The position numbers and the translations under genes are program-made. The notes under the pieces were generated by a model. The model had not been told where the DNA came from. It was given only the letters and a program-made list of their open reading frames with translations, and made no database searches. Below, in pieces: positions 51,269-61,416 of a stretch of 64,000 nucleotides of DNA. Source of the stretch: Asticcacaulis sp. EMRT-3 (GTDB lineage Bacteria; Pseudomonadota; Alphaproteobacteria; Caulobacterales; Caulobacteraceae); NCBI RefSeq assembly GCF_030027245.1, contig NZ_JASERT010000001.1:1728501-1792500 (forward strand), given 5' to 3'. The first letter of the stretch is position 1; the number at the start of each line of letters is the position of its first letter.

Positions 51269-52352
51269 ATAACCCCCCCGTGTTTTCCGCGCCGACCGCC
51301 TGTTGCGAACGGGCCAGAATATCGGCGGCCACGGCGGGTTTATCGCGGTAATGGGCCTGCATAGCCTGCACCGCCCTAGCCTGTCCCGCCGTGTCGCCAA
51401 GCACATTGTAAGAGCGGATCAGCCGCGCCCAGCCATCGGGATTGTCAGGGCTGGCCTTCAGTTGCGCTTCGAGCGACGCCACCATGCCGCCGATGCGCGC
51501 CTTCATGGCGTCCGCCGCCTTTTCCGCCGGAGCGACCGCATCCAGCGCCTGCTGCACCATCGGGCGGCTGGAATCGTGGGCGTCCATCGTGGCAAGCGCG
51601 GTCGTGAAATGCGTGCGCGCCGTCTCATAATCGCCTTGCGCCACCGCCTGCTGGCCGAGATAAAAATGGGCGCGCGCATCCTGCGGATCCTGCGCCAGTG
51701 CGTGCCCGAAAGCCGCCTTGGCATCATCGGTAACATTGCCATTGGCCACGAAGGTCAGGGCCTCGCCCAGTTCCGACCAGGCGGTGAAGTGCTGCGGATC
51801 GAGGGCGCGCGCCTTTTCATAGTCCTGCGCGCCCTGATAATTATTCCCGGCCAGCATGTCGATACGGCCCATGAACAGCCAGTAGGCCGGGTCTTTGGCG
51901 TGGCTGTCACGCCCCTGACGTAAGACCAGGGCCAGAGCCTCCGGCGACAAGGCATTGGGGTCGGTCTGAGCGGTATGAGTCCAGGCTTGCAGGCGCGCCT
52001 GAAAAGGCTGGTCGGGTGCCAATGGATGACCGAACAGGCCATAGAGGCCGAGACTGACCACGGCCATGATGATCAGCGCAACAAGGCCGTAAACGGGCTT
52101 GATCTGATGGTCTGGCTGCGCGGCGTCTCCGGCCCGCAGCAGGGCGCGCCCCGCCGCCGCCTTTTCCTCACTGGCCGCCTCGGCGTCGAGATCACCCGCC
52201 GCGAACCGGCGTTCAACATCGGCGACAAAGCCCTCATAGAGCGCTTGTTCCTGCGCGAGCGGCGGGCCTGAGCGCACGGCCTTTTGCCAGACCGCGGCAA
52301 GGGCGATCAGGGCGGCGGTGATCAGGGCGCAAACAAGGGCAAGCAACAGCAT
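51267..52352 (-). CDS. ccmI: Cytochrome c biogenesis TPR protein CcmI (CycH)
   Basis: 361 residues. The first membrane segment (about 2-20, LLLALVCALITAALIALAAVW) and the second (about 92-112, VYGLVALIIMAVVSLGLYGLFG) enclose a cytoplasmic loop. A periplasmic TPR region follows (about 145-340, with ALDPQHFTAWSELGEALTF and DPQDARAHFYLGQQAVAQGDYE). It presents the apocytochrome c-type polypeptide to CcmF/H. It is the first gene of the ccm cluster; the 3' end touches a repeat block. Confidence 0.93.
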   Translation of the reverse strand: MLLLALVCALITAALIALAAVWQKAVRSGPPLAQEQALYEGFVADVERRFAAGDLDAEAASEEKAAAGRALLRAGDAAQPDHQIKPVYGLVALIIMAVVSLGLYGLFGHPLAPDQPFQARLQAWTHTAQTDPNALSPEALALVLRQGRDSHAKDPAYWLFMGRIDMLAGNNYQGAQDYEKARALDPQHFTAWSELGEALTFVANGNVTDDAKAAFGHALAQDPQDARAHFYLGQQAVAQGDYETARTHFTTALATMDAHDSSRPMVQQALDAVAPAEKAADAMKARIGGMVASLEAQLKASPDNPDGWARLIRSYNVLGDTAGQARAVQAMQAHYRDKPAVAADILARSQQAVGAENTGGL

Positions 52353-52400
52353 CCATCTGACATAGACGATTTGCGATCAAAGAAAAGAGACTTTGCGCAA

Positions 52401-53762
52401 TCAGGCCACGCTTCGCGCCGGTTTCAGCCGTTCACACGATGCGACACGACGCCGCGCCGTCTGGGCCTTTTCATCACCGCACGACAGGGCCATCAGGTCG
52501 GTAACCAGATCAAAGCCCCGCATGACCAGCACCATATCGGCCGGTTCGTCGCTGTTGGCCAGGCTGAGAAGCTCGGCGAACCAGGCGTCCATATAGGCTT
52601 CCAGCGCCTGCGCCACCTTGGTGTGCAGGGTCAGGAATCCGCCCATATTGGCAATGGGGCGCGCCTTGCCGATAAAGCCGAGGGTCTGGCGGATTCGCGC
52701 CTCAAGCACTGCATCGGGCAGGCGTTCGAGATCGGGCACCTCGCGCTTGATCCGTCCGTTGCGGCGCTCGTTTTTCATGATAAGCGCCTGTTCGAGCAGT
52801 TTTTCCGCGCCATTCAACGGCTGTTCGACCAGCGCGGCCAGATGTTGGCGTGCCGCCATCACACGCTTGCCCCACAGGCCGTCGCGCGACAATTCGATAT
52901 AGTGTTCGAACGCCTGCAACTGGCCAAACCCCTGCGCCACCTGCTCGGCGGCCTTGTCGAGGTTATCGCCGTGGCGATCCTCCATATCATGCTTGAGCAC
53001 GCCAATGCGCGCCTCGATCTGATCGAGAATACGTTCGCCAAAGATGGCCATTTCCGATTCGGCCAGAAAGCGATCCTTGGGGCGATCAGAAACCGTGGCC
53101 ACGAATTTGATAATCTGCGCCCCGTCTTCGAGATTGGCGAAAATCAGTTCGAGAAAACGATAACCGCTGGCCGGATCGAGCGCCGAAGCGTCACCAAACA
53201 TGACACGCAGGGCGGCGGCTTTTTCGGCGTCCATCCGGCCCAGAAATTCGGGCAGGCGCGCCAGGGTCTGGCGCATCAGCCTGTGCAGGTCGAGATAGGC
53301 GGCGAATTCGCCAACCGTCACCATATCGGTTTCTGCGCCATTGACGGGCGCTATATCCTGCGGTGCTTCCCGGCATATATCGGCCGCCGCCTTGACGAGG
53401 CGGAAAAAGACCACCGGCGTCGGGTCTTCGGTACGCAAGACGCGCAGCGCCTGCGCCGCCTCTGTGCACAATGGCGCTTGGTTTTGCTCCAGCCAGCTCC
53501 ACAGGCGATACAGAAGCCAGCGCGGAAAACGCATCGCATCCAGACCATCGGCGCGCGCCTCGAACATGGGCGTGAAGGGCAGAAAAACGCTGTCACGCAG
53601 ATGGCGGGTCTCGATCTCGGCCGTCACAAGGGCGCGCACCTCGATCAGCAGCGCGTCGTTCGTCATGCCAAGCGCCATTTCGAGCGAACGCAGCGGCGCA
53701 GGCGGCAGGGTGTTGATCAAACCCTTCAGCAGAGTCATGCGGCTGACAGCGATCGAAGCCAT
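52401..53762 (-). CDS. Conserved hypothetical protein
   Basis: 453 residues starting MASIAVSRMTLLKGLINTLPP, soluble, without signal or membrane segments. It is alpha-helical throughout (for example LDKAAEQVAQGFGQLQAFEHYIEL) and I recognise no enzyme motif. It may be a Caulobacterales-specific family (inference). Non-ATG starts slightly upstream (53804) are possible; no strong Shine-Dalgarno decides. It lies between the FeuQ-like kinase and ccmI, same strand, with about 50 nt to ccmI. Confidence 0.8.
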   Translation of the reverse strand: MASIAVSRMTLLKGLINTLPPAPLRSLEMALGMTNDALLIEVRALVTAEIETRHLRDSVFLPFTPMFEARADGLDAMRFPRWLLYRLWSWLEQNQAPLCTEAAQALRVLRTEDPTPVVFFRLVKAAADICREAPQDIAPVNGAETDMVTVGEFAAYLDLHRLMRQTLARLPEFLGRMDAEKAAALRVMFGDASALDPASGYRFLELIFANLEDGAQIIKFVATVSDRPKDRFLAESEMAIFGERILDQIEARIGVLKHDMEDRHGDNLDKAAEQVAQGFGQLQAFEHYIELSRDGLWGKRVMAARQHLAALVEQPLNGAEKLLEQALIMKNERRNGRIKREVPDLERLPDAVLEARIRQTLGFIGKARPIANMGGFLTLHTKVAQALEAYMDAWFAELLSLANSDEPADMVLVMRGFDLVTDLMALSCGDEKAQTARRRVASCERLKPARSVA

Positions 53763-53840
53763 GAATGCGGGACGTCCTTGCGCGACAAGTGTCTGGTGCA
53801 ACAAGTCTTGGGTAAACTGGTTAATTTTCCCTGATGAGGC

Positions 53841-55319
53841 TCAATCCGCCAGCAGATTAGCCGGCAAACGCGCTGTTATTTTCAATCCGCCCATGCCGGA
53901 TCGGTCGAGATGCAGGGCTCCGCCATAGGCGCGCACCAGTTCATCGACGATCGACAGGCCAAGCCCCGAACCCGGCACGCTTTCATCGAGACGTGCGCCG
54001 CGCTTCAGCACCTCATCAAAGCGCGCCGCATCGAGGCCCGGCCCGTCATCCTCGATGCTCATATCGAGCATCTGAACGTCAGCATGAAATTCGGCATTGA
54101 TCCTGACCTGGCGCTTGCACCAGATGCAGGCATTTTCGAGCAGATTGCCCGCGATTTCCTGCAAATCCTGACGCTCACCGCGAAAAGCCAGATGATCGGG
54201 GACGCGCCAGTCGATGATCACCCCCTTGTCCTGAAACACCTGCTCCAGCATCACGGCCAGTTCGTCAAACACCGGCTCGACCGGCGTGCGTTCGCCCATC
54301 GCCTGAGAGCGGGCGGCGGCGCGGGCGCGGCGCAGATGGTGATCGACCTGGGCGCGCATAGTTTCGGCCTGCTTGCGCACCGTCTCCGGCAAGGGGCCAT
54401 CGGCGTCGCCCGCCCCTTCCTCGCGCGCCGCCGTCATCAGCACCGAAAGCGGGGTCTTGAGCGCGTGGGCCAGATTGCCAACGTGCATCCGCTGGCGCTC
54501 CACCACCTCCTGCGCATAGTCGAGAAAAGCATTGAGCTGGCGCGCCACAGGGCGGATTTCCGCCGGATAGGTCTTGGTCAGGCGCTGCTGAAAGCCGCCC
54601 TGCACATGGGAAATCTCGTCGGTCAGATCAAACAAAGGCCGCAAACCGACGCGCACCTGAATGAAGATCGCCGCCAGCGAGCCGAGCGCCAGAATGAACA
54701 GAGCCCCCGCCGTCAGCAGGGCGAAGGTGCGTACATCGTGGGCGACCGGGCTGGCATCCTCGCCGGCCATGAAGACATAGGCGTGCTGATCGACCATCGA
54801 ATAGATGACCGCCACGCGCAGCGGTTCGCCCACGGGGCCGGTGCCATCATAAAAGACGCTGGTGCCGCTATGGGCCCTGGCCTGCGCCAGCACTTCGGGC
54901 GGCAGGGGCAATTGCTCGTTCCACAAAGAACGCGATGTCACGGGGGCGCTGATCTGCCCCTGCCCGTCCACCATCCCCACCTGCCAATAGAGGCCAGAAT
55001 GGATAATGCTGGCGCGCGCATCAACGAAGCGGCTGGTATCAATGCCTTCAGGGTCAATATCGGTAACAGAATACAGGCTGTCGGCGATCTGGCCCACACG
55101 CTCCTGAAAGCGGTGCATGGTGACTTCATGGAAATAGGTGGTCAGCACGATGCCGGTAAGGACAAGGGCGAAGATGAACCAGGCCGAGGCCAGACGGATC
55201 AGCCGCCCCACCAGTGAATCGCGCGCGCTGACCCGCCGCCATAGCCGCAGCAAAAAGGCGTCATGGTCGCGCGGCGACACCAAGCCTGACCCGGCCTTGT
55301 TCGCCTCTGCTTGGCTCAC
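53841..55319 (-). CDS. Sensor histidine kinase (PhoQ/FeuQ-like)
   Basis: 492 residues. TM1 is about 38-60 and TM2 about 190-213, around a periplasmic sensor domain, followed by a HAMP-like linker (to about 270). The H-box NLAHALKTPLSVLMTAARE, the form seen in PhoQ and FeuQ kinases, is near residue 283. A HATPase with DDGPGLDAARFDEV and GSGLGLSIV follows. The start overlaps the response-regulator stop by 4 nt. With the PepSY protein upstream it forms a Mg/Fe or envelope-sensing system (inference from FeuPQ resemblance). Confidence 0.92.
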   Translation of the reverse strand: MSQAEANKAGSGLVSPRDHDAFLLRLWRRVSARDSLVGRLIRLASAWFIFALVLTGIVLTTYFHEVTMHRFQERVGQIADSLYSVTDIDPEGIDTSRFVDARASIIHSGLYWQVGMVDGQGQISAPVTSRSLWNEQLPLPPEVLAQARAHSGTSVFYDGTGPVGEPLRVAVIYSMVDQHAYVFMAGEDASPVAHDVRTFALLTAGALFILALGSLAAIFIQVRVGLRPLFDLTDEISHVQGGFQQRLTKTYPAEIRPVARQLNAFLDYAQEVVERQRMHVGNLAHALKTPLSVLMTAAREEGAGDADGPLPETVRKQAETMRAQVDHHLRRARAAARSQAMGERTPVEPVFDELAVMLEQVFQDKGVIIDWRVPDHLAFRGERQDLQEIAGNLLENACIWCKRQVRINAEFHADVQMLDMSIEDDGPGLDAARFDEVLKRGARLDESVPGSGLGLSIVDELVRAYGGALHLDRSGMGGLKITARLPANLLAD

Positions 55320-55996
55320 AGGCTTTCTATCTCATCATGCAGCGGCTTGAGACGGTAGCCAAGGCCGCGCACGGTTTCGATGCGCTCCGTGCCGATCTTT
55401 TTGCGCAGACGGCCCATAAAGACCTCGATCGTGTTGGAATCGCGGTCGAAATCCTGATCATAGAGGTGCTCCACCAGTTCGGTGCGCGAAATGACGCGGT
55501 TCTGGTGCATCATCAGATAGTGCAGCAGCCGGTATTCGAGTGAGGTCAGGCGTAAGGGTTCACCGCTGACCGAGGCGCGCGCCGCGCTGGGATCAAGGCG
55601 TAAGCCGCCGCAGGTCAGAAGGGGCTGGGCATGACCGGCGGCGCGGCGCACCAGAGCGCGCAGGCGGGCCAGCAATTCCTCGGTATGAAACGGCTTGGTC
55701 AGATAATCATCGGCCCCGGCGTCGAAGCCCGCCACCTTGTCGCTCCACGCACCACGCGCCGTCAGGATCAGCACCGGCGTGGAACGGCCTTCGCGCCGCC
55801 AGCGTTCCAGAACCGAAACGCCGTCGATCTTCGGCAGGCCGAGATCGAGGATGATGCAGTCATAGGGTTCGGTGTCGCCAAGAAAATGCGCCTCTTCACC
55901 ATCAGGCGCGTGATCGACCACATAGCCCGCATCGGCCAGCGACGCCTTCAGTTGCCGTGACAGGTCGGGATCGTCTTCAGCCAGAAGCAGTCTCAC
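55316..55996 (-). CDS. OmpR-type response regulator (FeuP-like)
   Basis: 226 residues. The receiver domain has MRLLLAEDDPDLS, phospho-Asp in CIILDLGLPKIDG near 51 and the TKPFHTEELLARLRA region near 100. The winged-helix output has LTSLEYRLLHYLM, VEHLYDQDFDRDSNTIEVFMGRLRKKIG. The start is GTG at 55996, its G shared with the stop codon of the PepSY gene, so the two are tightly coupled. It is followed by its cognate kinase with a 4-nt overlap. Confidence 0.95.
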   Translation of the reverse strand: MRLLLAEDDPDLSRQLKASLADAGYVVDHAPDGEEAHFLGDTEPYDCIILDLGLPKIDGVSVLERWRREGRSTPVLILTARGAWSDKVAGFDAGADDYLTKPFHTEELLARLRALVRRAAGHAQPLLTCGGLRLDPSAARASVSGEPLRLTSLEYRLLHYLMMHQNRVISRTELVEHLYDQDFDRDSNTIEVFMGRLRKKIGTERIETVRGLGYRLKPLHDEIESL

Positions 55997-56367
55997 TATT
56001 TTTCTCCCACTATGCGGCCGGAATTCGCATCGACCAGCAGATCGACGCGGCCATGACCTGTATCGACACGCACCCAGAAGACCGATCCGCCCTGCGATCC
56101 GGCATCGAGCACCCGCCCGCGCGACCGGGCCACGGAAATAGCGCGGTTGATGCGGTCATCACGCGGCCCGGCACCACGGCCTTCGGGGGCATCGCGGCGA
56201 TAGGCAGGCGGCGCATCGGGAGCATTACGGTACGCATTGTCATCGCGGCTGTCGTTCTGATGATGCCTGTCGCGATACGGATCGGCTGAGGCGCAACTGG
56301 CCCATCCGGTCGCAAGGAGCGGGCCAGTCATCAGGGCAAGACAGAAAATGAGCGCGGTGCGTTTCAT
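55996..56367 (-). CDS. Secreted PepSY-domain protein
   Basis: 123 residues. The signal peptide (MKRTALIFCLALMTGPLLATGWASCASA) is followed by a charged linker (RDRHHQNDSRDDNAYRNA) and a C-terminal PepSY unit near 72-120: RINRAISVARSRGRVLDAG, VFWVRVDTGHGRVDLLVDANSGRIVG. PepSY proteins often sit beside FeuP/PhoP-type regulators. It probably acts in the periplasm as a modulator of the two-component pair. The stop shares a base with the regulator GTG start. Confidence 0.82.
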   Translation of the reverse strand: MKRTALIFCLALMTGPLLATGWASCASADPYRDRHHQNDSRDDNAYRNAPDAPPAYRRDAPEGRGAGPRDDRINRAISVARSRGRVLDAGSQGGSVFWVRVDTGHGRVDLLVDANSGRIVGEK

Positions 56368-56439
56368 AAGCTTCGGTATAGCGGCAAAGACCTGAACCTT
56401 AGCTGAACGAACATATCAAGCTTGTCAAATATTGGCTTG

Positions 56440-57432
56440 CTATTTGCGCCGCGCCGGCATGACCGGCGTATAATCGGCCTGCTGACGCCATTTTTCAGCC
56501 AGGGTAAGCAGTTCCTGATAGAGACCGTCCGGCATACCGCCCGGCACTTTATCGGGCAGGGCGATGACGATATGGGCGAACAGATCGCCGCGCGTGCCGC
56601 CCTTGGCCTCATAGGCGCCGCGCCCCTTCAGGCGCAGAATCGCGCCGGAATTAGAGCCTTTCGCCAGACTGACACTGACCGGCCCGTCAGGGGTCGGGGC
56701 CTGCACCTTGCCGCCCAGCAGGGCGTCGGGCAGGGAGACATACAGGTCCATATGCAGGTCATGGCCTTCGAGGCGGAAGACCGGGTGCGGTTTCAGATGC
56801 AGCTCGGCCAGGGCGTCGCCATGCGGGCCGCGACCATTCGGCGAAGGCGCGCCCTGCCCTTTCAGGCGCAGCACCTGACCGTCATGCGCGCCCTTGGGGA
56901 TATTGATATCGACCGTGCGACCATCCGACAGCAAAACGCGGCGCGTATTGCCGACAATCGTATCGAGCAGGTCGATATCAAGCTTGATGCGCAGGTCGCT
57001 GCCCTTTTGCGGCGCGCTGTTAAAGCCAGCCCCGCGCCGGCCTGCTGCCGCGCCGCCACCAAACATGCCCATAATGTCGTCGAGATCGATGCCGTCGAAC
57101 TGCGTACCGCCAAAGCCTGCGCCACCGCCTGCGCCAAACGGCGATCCACCGGCCTGACGCCCACCACCGGCACCGGCACCGGCACCGCCAAAACCGCGAA
57201 ACGTCTCGCGGCCATCGGCGTCGATTTCGCCACGGTCAAAGCGCTTGCGCTTGTCGGCGTCCTTCAGGAAATCATAGGCCGCCGTAATGCGCTTGAAACG
57301 CTCTTCCGAGGCCGCATTGCCCTTGTTCTGGTCAGGATGCAGCTCCTTGGCCAGTTTGCGGAACGCCTTCTGAATCTCGGCATCGCTGGCGCCGCGTTTG
57401 ACGCCCAGTTCCTGATACGGATCACTTGCCAC
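56440..57432 (-). CDS. DnaJ-family co-chaperone (CbpA-like type B)
   Basis: 330 residues. J-domain residues 4-70 with HPDQ (about 32-35). A Gly/Phe-Gly-rich linker (about 75-120, [24 protein letters not shown]) follows, then the DnaJ C-terminal substrate domains, including [22 protein letters not shown] and [16 protein letters not shown]. There is no CxxCxGxG zinc-finger region, so this is the CbpA-like class. It assists DnaK. It is leftward; the preceding GTA gp15 gene ends about 190 nt upstream. Confidence 0.92.
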   Translation of the reverse strand: MASDPYQELGVKRGASDAEIQKAFRKLAKELHPDQNKGNAASEERFKRITAAYDFLKDADKRKRFDRGEIDADGRETFRGFGGAGAGAGGGRQAGGSPFGAGGGAGFGGTQFDGIDLDDIMGMFGGGAAAGRRGAGFNSAPQKGSDLRIKLDIDLLDTIVGNTRRVLLSDGRTVDINIPKGAHDGQVLRLKGQGAPSPNGRGPHGDALAELHLKPHPVFRLEGHDLHMDLYVSLPDALLGGKVQAPTPDGPVSVSLAKGSNSGAILRLKGRGAYEAKGGTRGDLFAHIVIALPDKVPGGMPDGLYQELLTLAEKWRQQADYTPVMPARRK

Positions 57433-57623
57433 TGAAATTCAACCTCCAAAACGCAGAGGTGTGTCCTACAGGCTCTCATTTCAAGGTGCAAGCGCTGGCC
57501 TGCGCCAACAGCGTCCATGCTCGTTAATATGACAATACACCGGGTTGCGATGATCTTCTTATCGCAACCCGGCAAGCGCGACTGCGCGCCCGAGCGGATG
57601 CGAGGAGCCATGCGGCGTTTGAG

Positions 57624-60600
57624 CTACAAAAATGCCAGCGACAAAACCGCGCCATAGCCATAGATCTGCGACATCTGCGCGATCTCGATGCGCGCCCCGG
57701 CGCTAAAACCGCCCGGAAAGTCCATGCCCTGCATCGCCGCCGCATAGACAAAGGGCGAGGCCGCCACCTCGACCGACCGCTTCAGGCCCGCATCGTCCAG
57801 CACCTGCACGCGATAGGCCTCCGCCTCCTCGCACAGGGGCGGCTCGCCCTCCCAGCTATCGCCGCCATAACGCGGCGAACGCAGCCAGCTTACCGTCAGG
57901 TCGCCAGTGCCCGTGATTTGGCCCGTGATACGCCCGTAAACCGGGGCGCGCGGCCGCAGGGCCAGTCCGCTCCAGGTGGCGCTGACATCGAGCGCGCCCC
58001 CGGCCACCGCCCCGAAACCGCGCTTACCTGTGCGGAAAAGGCGGCTGAGGCCCCGTTCCTCGCTGGACATATCAGCGCGCACAAAACCAGACGGCAGGCT
58101 GATCAGCGAAGCCCCGGCCACTATCCCCGAAGCCAGGGCCTGTTCCGACCCCCACTGGCCGCGCACCAGCCCCGACAGGCGGTAGCGATCCGTATCGAGC
58201 GCCGTCACGTTCAGATATTGCACGATCTCCCATTCACCACTGGCTGCCTGAACGCACAGGAAATTGCCGCCCGCATACAGGGTGTCGAGATCGCACGAAA
58301 CGGGGGCCTCGCCTTCGAGATAGATGTCGAGAAAGGCCTGTTCGAGCAGATAGTTGCGCCTCTGGGCAGGCAGGCTGTTTAAGGCCGTGCCGATGCCCGC
58401 CTGCGCCATCACGCTGCCGCGCAGTTTCAGGCTTGAGGCACCCGCTCCGGCATAGACATCGCAGCCCAGCCACGGATCGGCGGATGGCACGAGAATGGGC
58501 CGCACATCGCTTTCATCCGTGCCGAAACACGGCAGTTCGAGCAGGATAAAACCGGTGATCAGCGTCATGGCCACGCTTGGCGGCACAGCGCCCGACAGCG
58601 ACGGATCCTGCGCTGTCAGCTCGCGCGGCACAGGGGCGGGCTGCAAGGTCACGGTCGGGGTTTCGCTGAGATCGAGGCCGGTGACGCGATAGGCGGTGGC
58701 GTCGTTTTCCAGCCTGACGCCATCGCCCGCCTCGATCTGCAACAGCATCAGAGGATCGCCGTCCAGGGTCAGGGTGTGGCGCACGGTCTGGGCGGCCTGC
58801 AACAGATAGGCGGCATAGGTTTCAGCCTGACCGGCGCTCAAAACCAGCGGCAGATCCACCGCCATCTGGTCAGCGCCCGCGCGGTCGGTGCGCACCGTGA
58901 CCGACTGCAACTGGTAATCATGGTCGGGGTCGTAACAGCGTAAACTCAGGCTGGCGGGCACACTGACCAGATCGCGCCGCACCTTGAGCGGGCTGTGATC
59001 CTGATAGGCCATCTGATCGAGACTCAGGCTCAGGTCGCTGGCGTGATCGCTGGCCACAAAGCGCACAACCGTGCCGCTTTCCGCCGCCTCCAGTCCCAGC
59101 CAGGCCAGAACCGGCGTCAGGGCGTCGGCGGCGGTCATCGGCTGACTGACGACATAGCCGTCAATCGCGCCCGTCACCTCGTCGAGATCGAGCTGATCGG
59201 GGCCAAGGCCCGCCTGTCCGGCCAGTTCGATCAGGATATTGCGCGCATCGCCCATGCCCACGCGCCCGTTCAGCCAGTGGCCGGTGCGCCAGTTGGCCGT
59301 ATCACCCCACACATCGCTCAGTTGTGGAAAATACGGATAGGGCCGCGCGTCCCAGCACCAGACCGCCATATCGGCCAGCATCGGCCCGCCATAGACGCTG
59401 CTGACCGGATTATTCGCCGCATAATAGCTGTGAAAAGCACTCAGATAGGCGCGCTGCGCCCGGTCGTCGCGCACACCGTTTGAGAAGGGCGGAATGGCGC
59501 TTTCGCTGCTCTTCGGATCGAGGAACAGATTGGGCGCGTTCGGCCCCTTGTCGATGGCCGCACAGCCGATCTCGATCAGGCGGATCGGCTTTGATTGCGC
59601 CACCCAGGCCGTCGGCGTGGCGATGCGCACACCATTTGGCCGGTCATGATGCAGGTTCGACCACCAGCCGAAAATGTCCTTGGGCCGGAACATCCAGTCC
59701 TCACCATAGGCCCCGTCATGGATCGGTGTGCGCACCTGCGCCTCCCGATCCGCCGAACTGGCATAGTACCAGTCATAGTCCTCACCGGCATGGATGCGGC
59801 CTTGCAGATAGGCCGGATCATAGATGGAGGCGAAGCCTGCCTGCGCATCAAGATGGTCCGTGCCGTCGCGCCAGTCGGTCAGCGGCGCGTACCAGTCGAT
59901 GCCAACGAAATCGATATGATCATCGGCCCACAAAGGATCGAGATGAAAGACGGCATGGCCGGTGCCATCGGCGGGCTGGTGGCCGAAATATTCGCTCCAG
60001 TCCGCCCCATAGCCGATCTGCGTGCCTGCGCCCACCAGCGTGCGCACCTGCGCCGCCAGATCGCGCAAGGCCGTCACCATCGGATAGGTATTGACCGCGC
60101 TCCTCACCGTCGTCAGGCCACGCAGTTCCGAGCCCAGCACGATGGCCGTCACCCCGCCCGCCCGCTGGCCCAAAGCCGCCACATGCAGGATGAACCGGCG
60201 CAAACCCCATTCATCGGGGCCGCTATAGGTGACAGCCTCCGCCGAGACCGTAAAATCCGCCGCGGCCGCCGTGCCCATGATGTGTGCAATATCGTCCGCC
60301 GCCGCCGCGCTCATATCGTGGTTTGAGGTGATGCGACCGCGCCACGGATAGCCCGCGCAATCCATCAGGATGAACGGGATCAGCGTCACCTGATAGCCGC
60401 GCGCCTTCAGGGCCGTGATCGCCGCCGCCACCACATCATCGGAGGGCGTGCCGCCATAGGCCGGACGGCCCTCCACCTGACTGACCAGATGGGCCGTGTC
60501 GCGCGCAATCCCCGCCACCGACCAGACCAGGGGCTCGGTGACGCGCGTGCGTCCCTCGACGCCGGGCATGATGGTGCAGGCCCCCGCATCGAGACTTGTT

Positions 60601-61403
60601 CCGAACCAGCTCACCACCAGATTGACGCGCTTCACATTGGGCAATTGCGCCTGCAACTGATCGAGCGCCACGGTGAAATCGGTGCGGCCATCGCCCGTAT
60701 GCTGCGTCTCGAAGCTGGCGCGCGTCAGGCCCGAACGCAGGGCATTCGGTTCGGTGGCGTAGATGAATTCGCCCGCCCCCGGAATCAGGCACACGCCTTC
60801 GATCTGGCTTTCCATATCGGCAAAGGTGCCGCGCGGACGACGAAACACCTCGACCGACAGATTGGGCGGGCGGTTGCCGAAAGGGGTAATATCGAGATCC
60901 TCGAACAGCAGATAGGCGACGCCGCGATAGGCGGGCGCGCTGCCCTCGATGGCGCTGATCAGACTATCGGGCGTCTGGTCTTCCGTGCCCGGATACAGGC
61001 GGTAAGCGATCTGCGACTGATCGAGCAATTGCCCGTCGGCCCACAGGCGGCCAATGCCGTCGATCGGCCCTTCGCACAGCGCCACGGCAAACGACAGGCT
61101 GTAGCTGTAACTCTCGGTCTTCGGGCTCGATTTGCTGGCGCGCGTGGTCGAGCGGTTTTCTTTCAGCCGTGCCGCCCAGATGACCGTGCCCGCCACGCGC
61201 ATCCTGCCGAACACCTGCGCCACAGGATCGCCCTGCGCGCTTTGCGTCAGTTGCAGACCGGTCAGGCGCGGCCCGACCTGCCGCGCCGGCATCAGGCTGT
61301 TGACGACGGTGCGGTCGATGGCGGCGCCAATCTGATGGCCGATAAAGCCGCCAATGGGGCCGCCCAGCGCCGTGCCCGCCGCGCTCAAAATCACCTGCGC
61401 CAT
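57624..61403 (-). CDS. GTA tail fibre/host-specificity protein gp15 (TIM-barrel, 'megatron')
   Basis: 1259 residues. The N-terminus is helical with Gly-rich membrane-like stretches (AAGTALGGPIGGFIGHQIGAA). A TIM-barrel-like GTA domain occupies about 430-730 (GYGADWSEYFGHQPADGTGH; FVGIDWYAPLTDW). A long beta-rich region at the end is typical of RcGTA gp15, which sits at the tail tip and recognises cells. The order with gp14, gp13, gp12 and gp11 downstream-to-upstream identifies the cluster. It is the most distal gene and has no transposon or phage head genes around it, as expected for a GTA at its end. Confidence 0.93.
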   Translation of the reverse strand: MAQVILSAAGTALGGPIGGFIGHQIGAAIDRTVVNSLMPARQVGPRLTGLQLTQSAQGDPVAQVFGRMRVAGTVIWAARLKENRSTTRASKSSPKTESYSYSLSFAVALCEGPIDGIGRLWADGQLLDQSQIAYRLYPGTEDQTPDSLISAIEGSAPAYRGVAYLLFEDLDITPFGNRPPNLSVEVFRRPRGTFADMESQIEGVCLIPGAGEFIYATEPNALRSGLTRASFETQHTGDGRTDFTVALDQLQAQLPNVKRVNLVVSWFGTSLDAGACTIMPGVEGRTRVTEPLVWSVAGIARDTAHLVSQVEGRPAYGGTPSDDVVAAAITALKARGYQVTLIPFILMDCAGYPWRGRITSNHDMSAAAADDIAHIMGTAAAADFTVSAEAVTYSGPDEWGLRRFILHVAALGQRAGGVTAIVLGSELRGLTTVRSAVNTYPMVTALRDLAAQVRTLVGAGTQIGYGADWSEYFGHQPADGTGHAVFHLDPLWADDHIDFVGIDWYAPLTDWRDGTDHLDAQAGFASIYDPAYLQGRIHAGEDYDWYYASSADREAQVRTPIHDGAYGEDWMFRPKDIFGWWSNLHHDRPNGVRIATPTAWVAQSKPIRLIEIGCAAIDKGPNAPNLFLDPKSSESAIPPFSNGVRDDRAQRAYLSAFHSYYAANNPVSSVYGGPMLADMAVWCWDARPYPYFPQLSDVWGDTANWRTGHWLNGRVGMGDARNILIELAGQAGLGPDQLDLDEVTGAIDGYVVSQPMTAADALTPVLAWLGLEAAESGTVVRFVASDHASDLSLSLDQMAYQDHSPLKVRRDLVSVPASLSLRCYDPDHDYQLQSVTVRTDRAGADQMAVDLPLVLSAGQAETYAAYLLQAAQTVRHTLTLDGDPLMLLQIEAGDGVRLENDATAYRVTGLDLSETPTVTLQPAPVPRELTAQDPSLSGAVPPSVAMTLITGFILLELPCFGTDESDVRPILVPSADPWLGCDVYAGAGASSLKLRGSVMAQAGIGTALNSLPAQRRNYLLEQAFLDIYLEGEAPVSCDLDTLYAGGNFLCVQAASGEWEIVQYLNVTALDTDRYRLSGLVRGQWGSEQALASGIVAGASLISLPSGFVRADMSSEERGLSRLFRTGKRGFGAVAGGALDVSATWSGLALRPRAPVYGRITGQITGTGDLTVSWLRSPRYGGDSWEGEPPLCEEAEAYRVQVLDDAGLKRSVEVAASPFVYAAAMQGMDFPGGFSAGARIEIAQMSQIYGYGAVLSLAFL

Positions 61404-61416
61404 ATATTCCTCCGGT

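Noticed and set aside
52284-53834. Open frame of 516 codons on the + strand
   Set aside because: It is antisense to the hypothetical leftward gene at 52401-53762 and part of ccmI. Neither strand has a family match for the hypothetical, but the leftward frame fits operon direction and spacing.
53910-55217. Open frame of 435 codons on the + strand
   Set aside because: It is antisense to a histidine kinase with a recognisable H-box and ATPase motifs.
57433-57623. Further gene between gp15 and the DnaJ-like gene
   Set aside because: Only very short frames without ribosome-binding sites or domains were seen.
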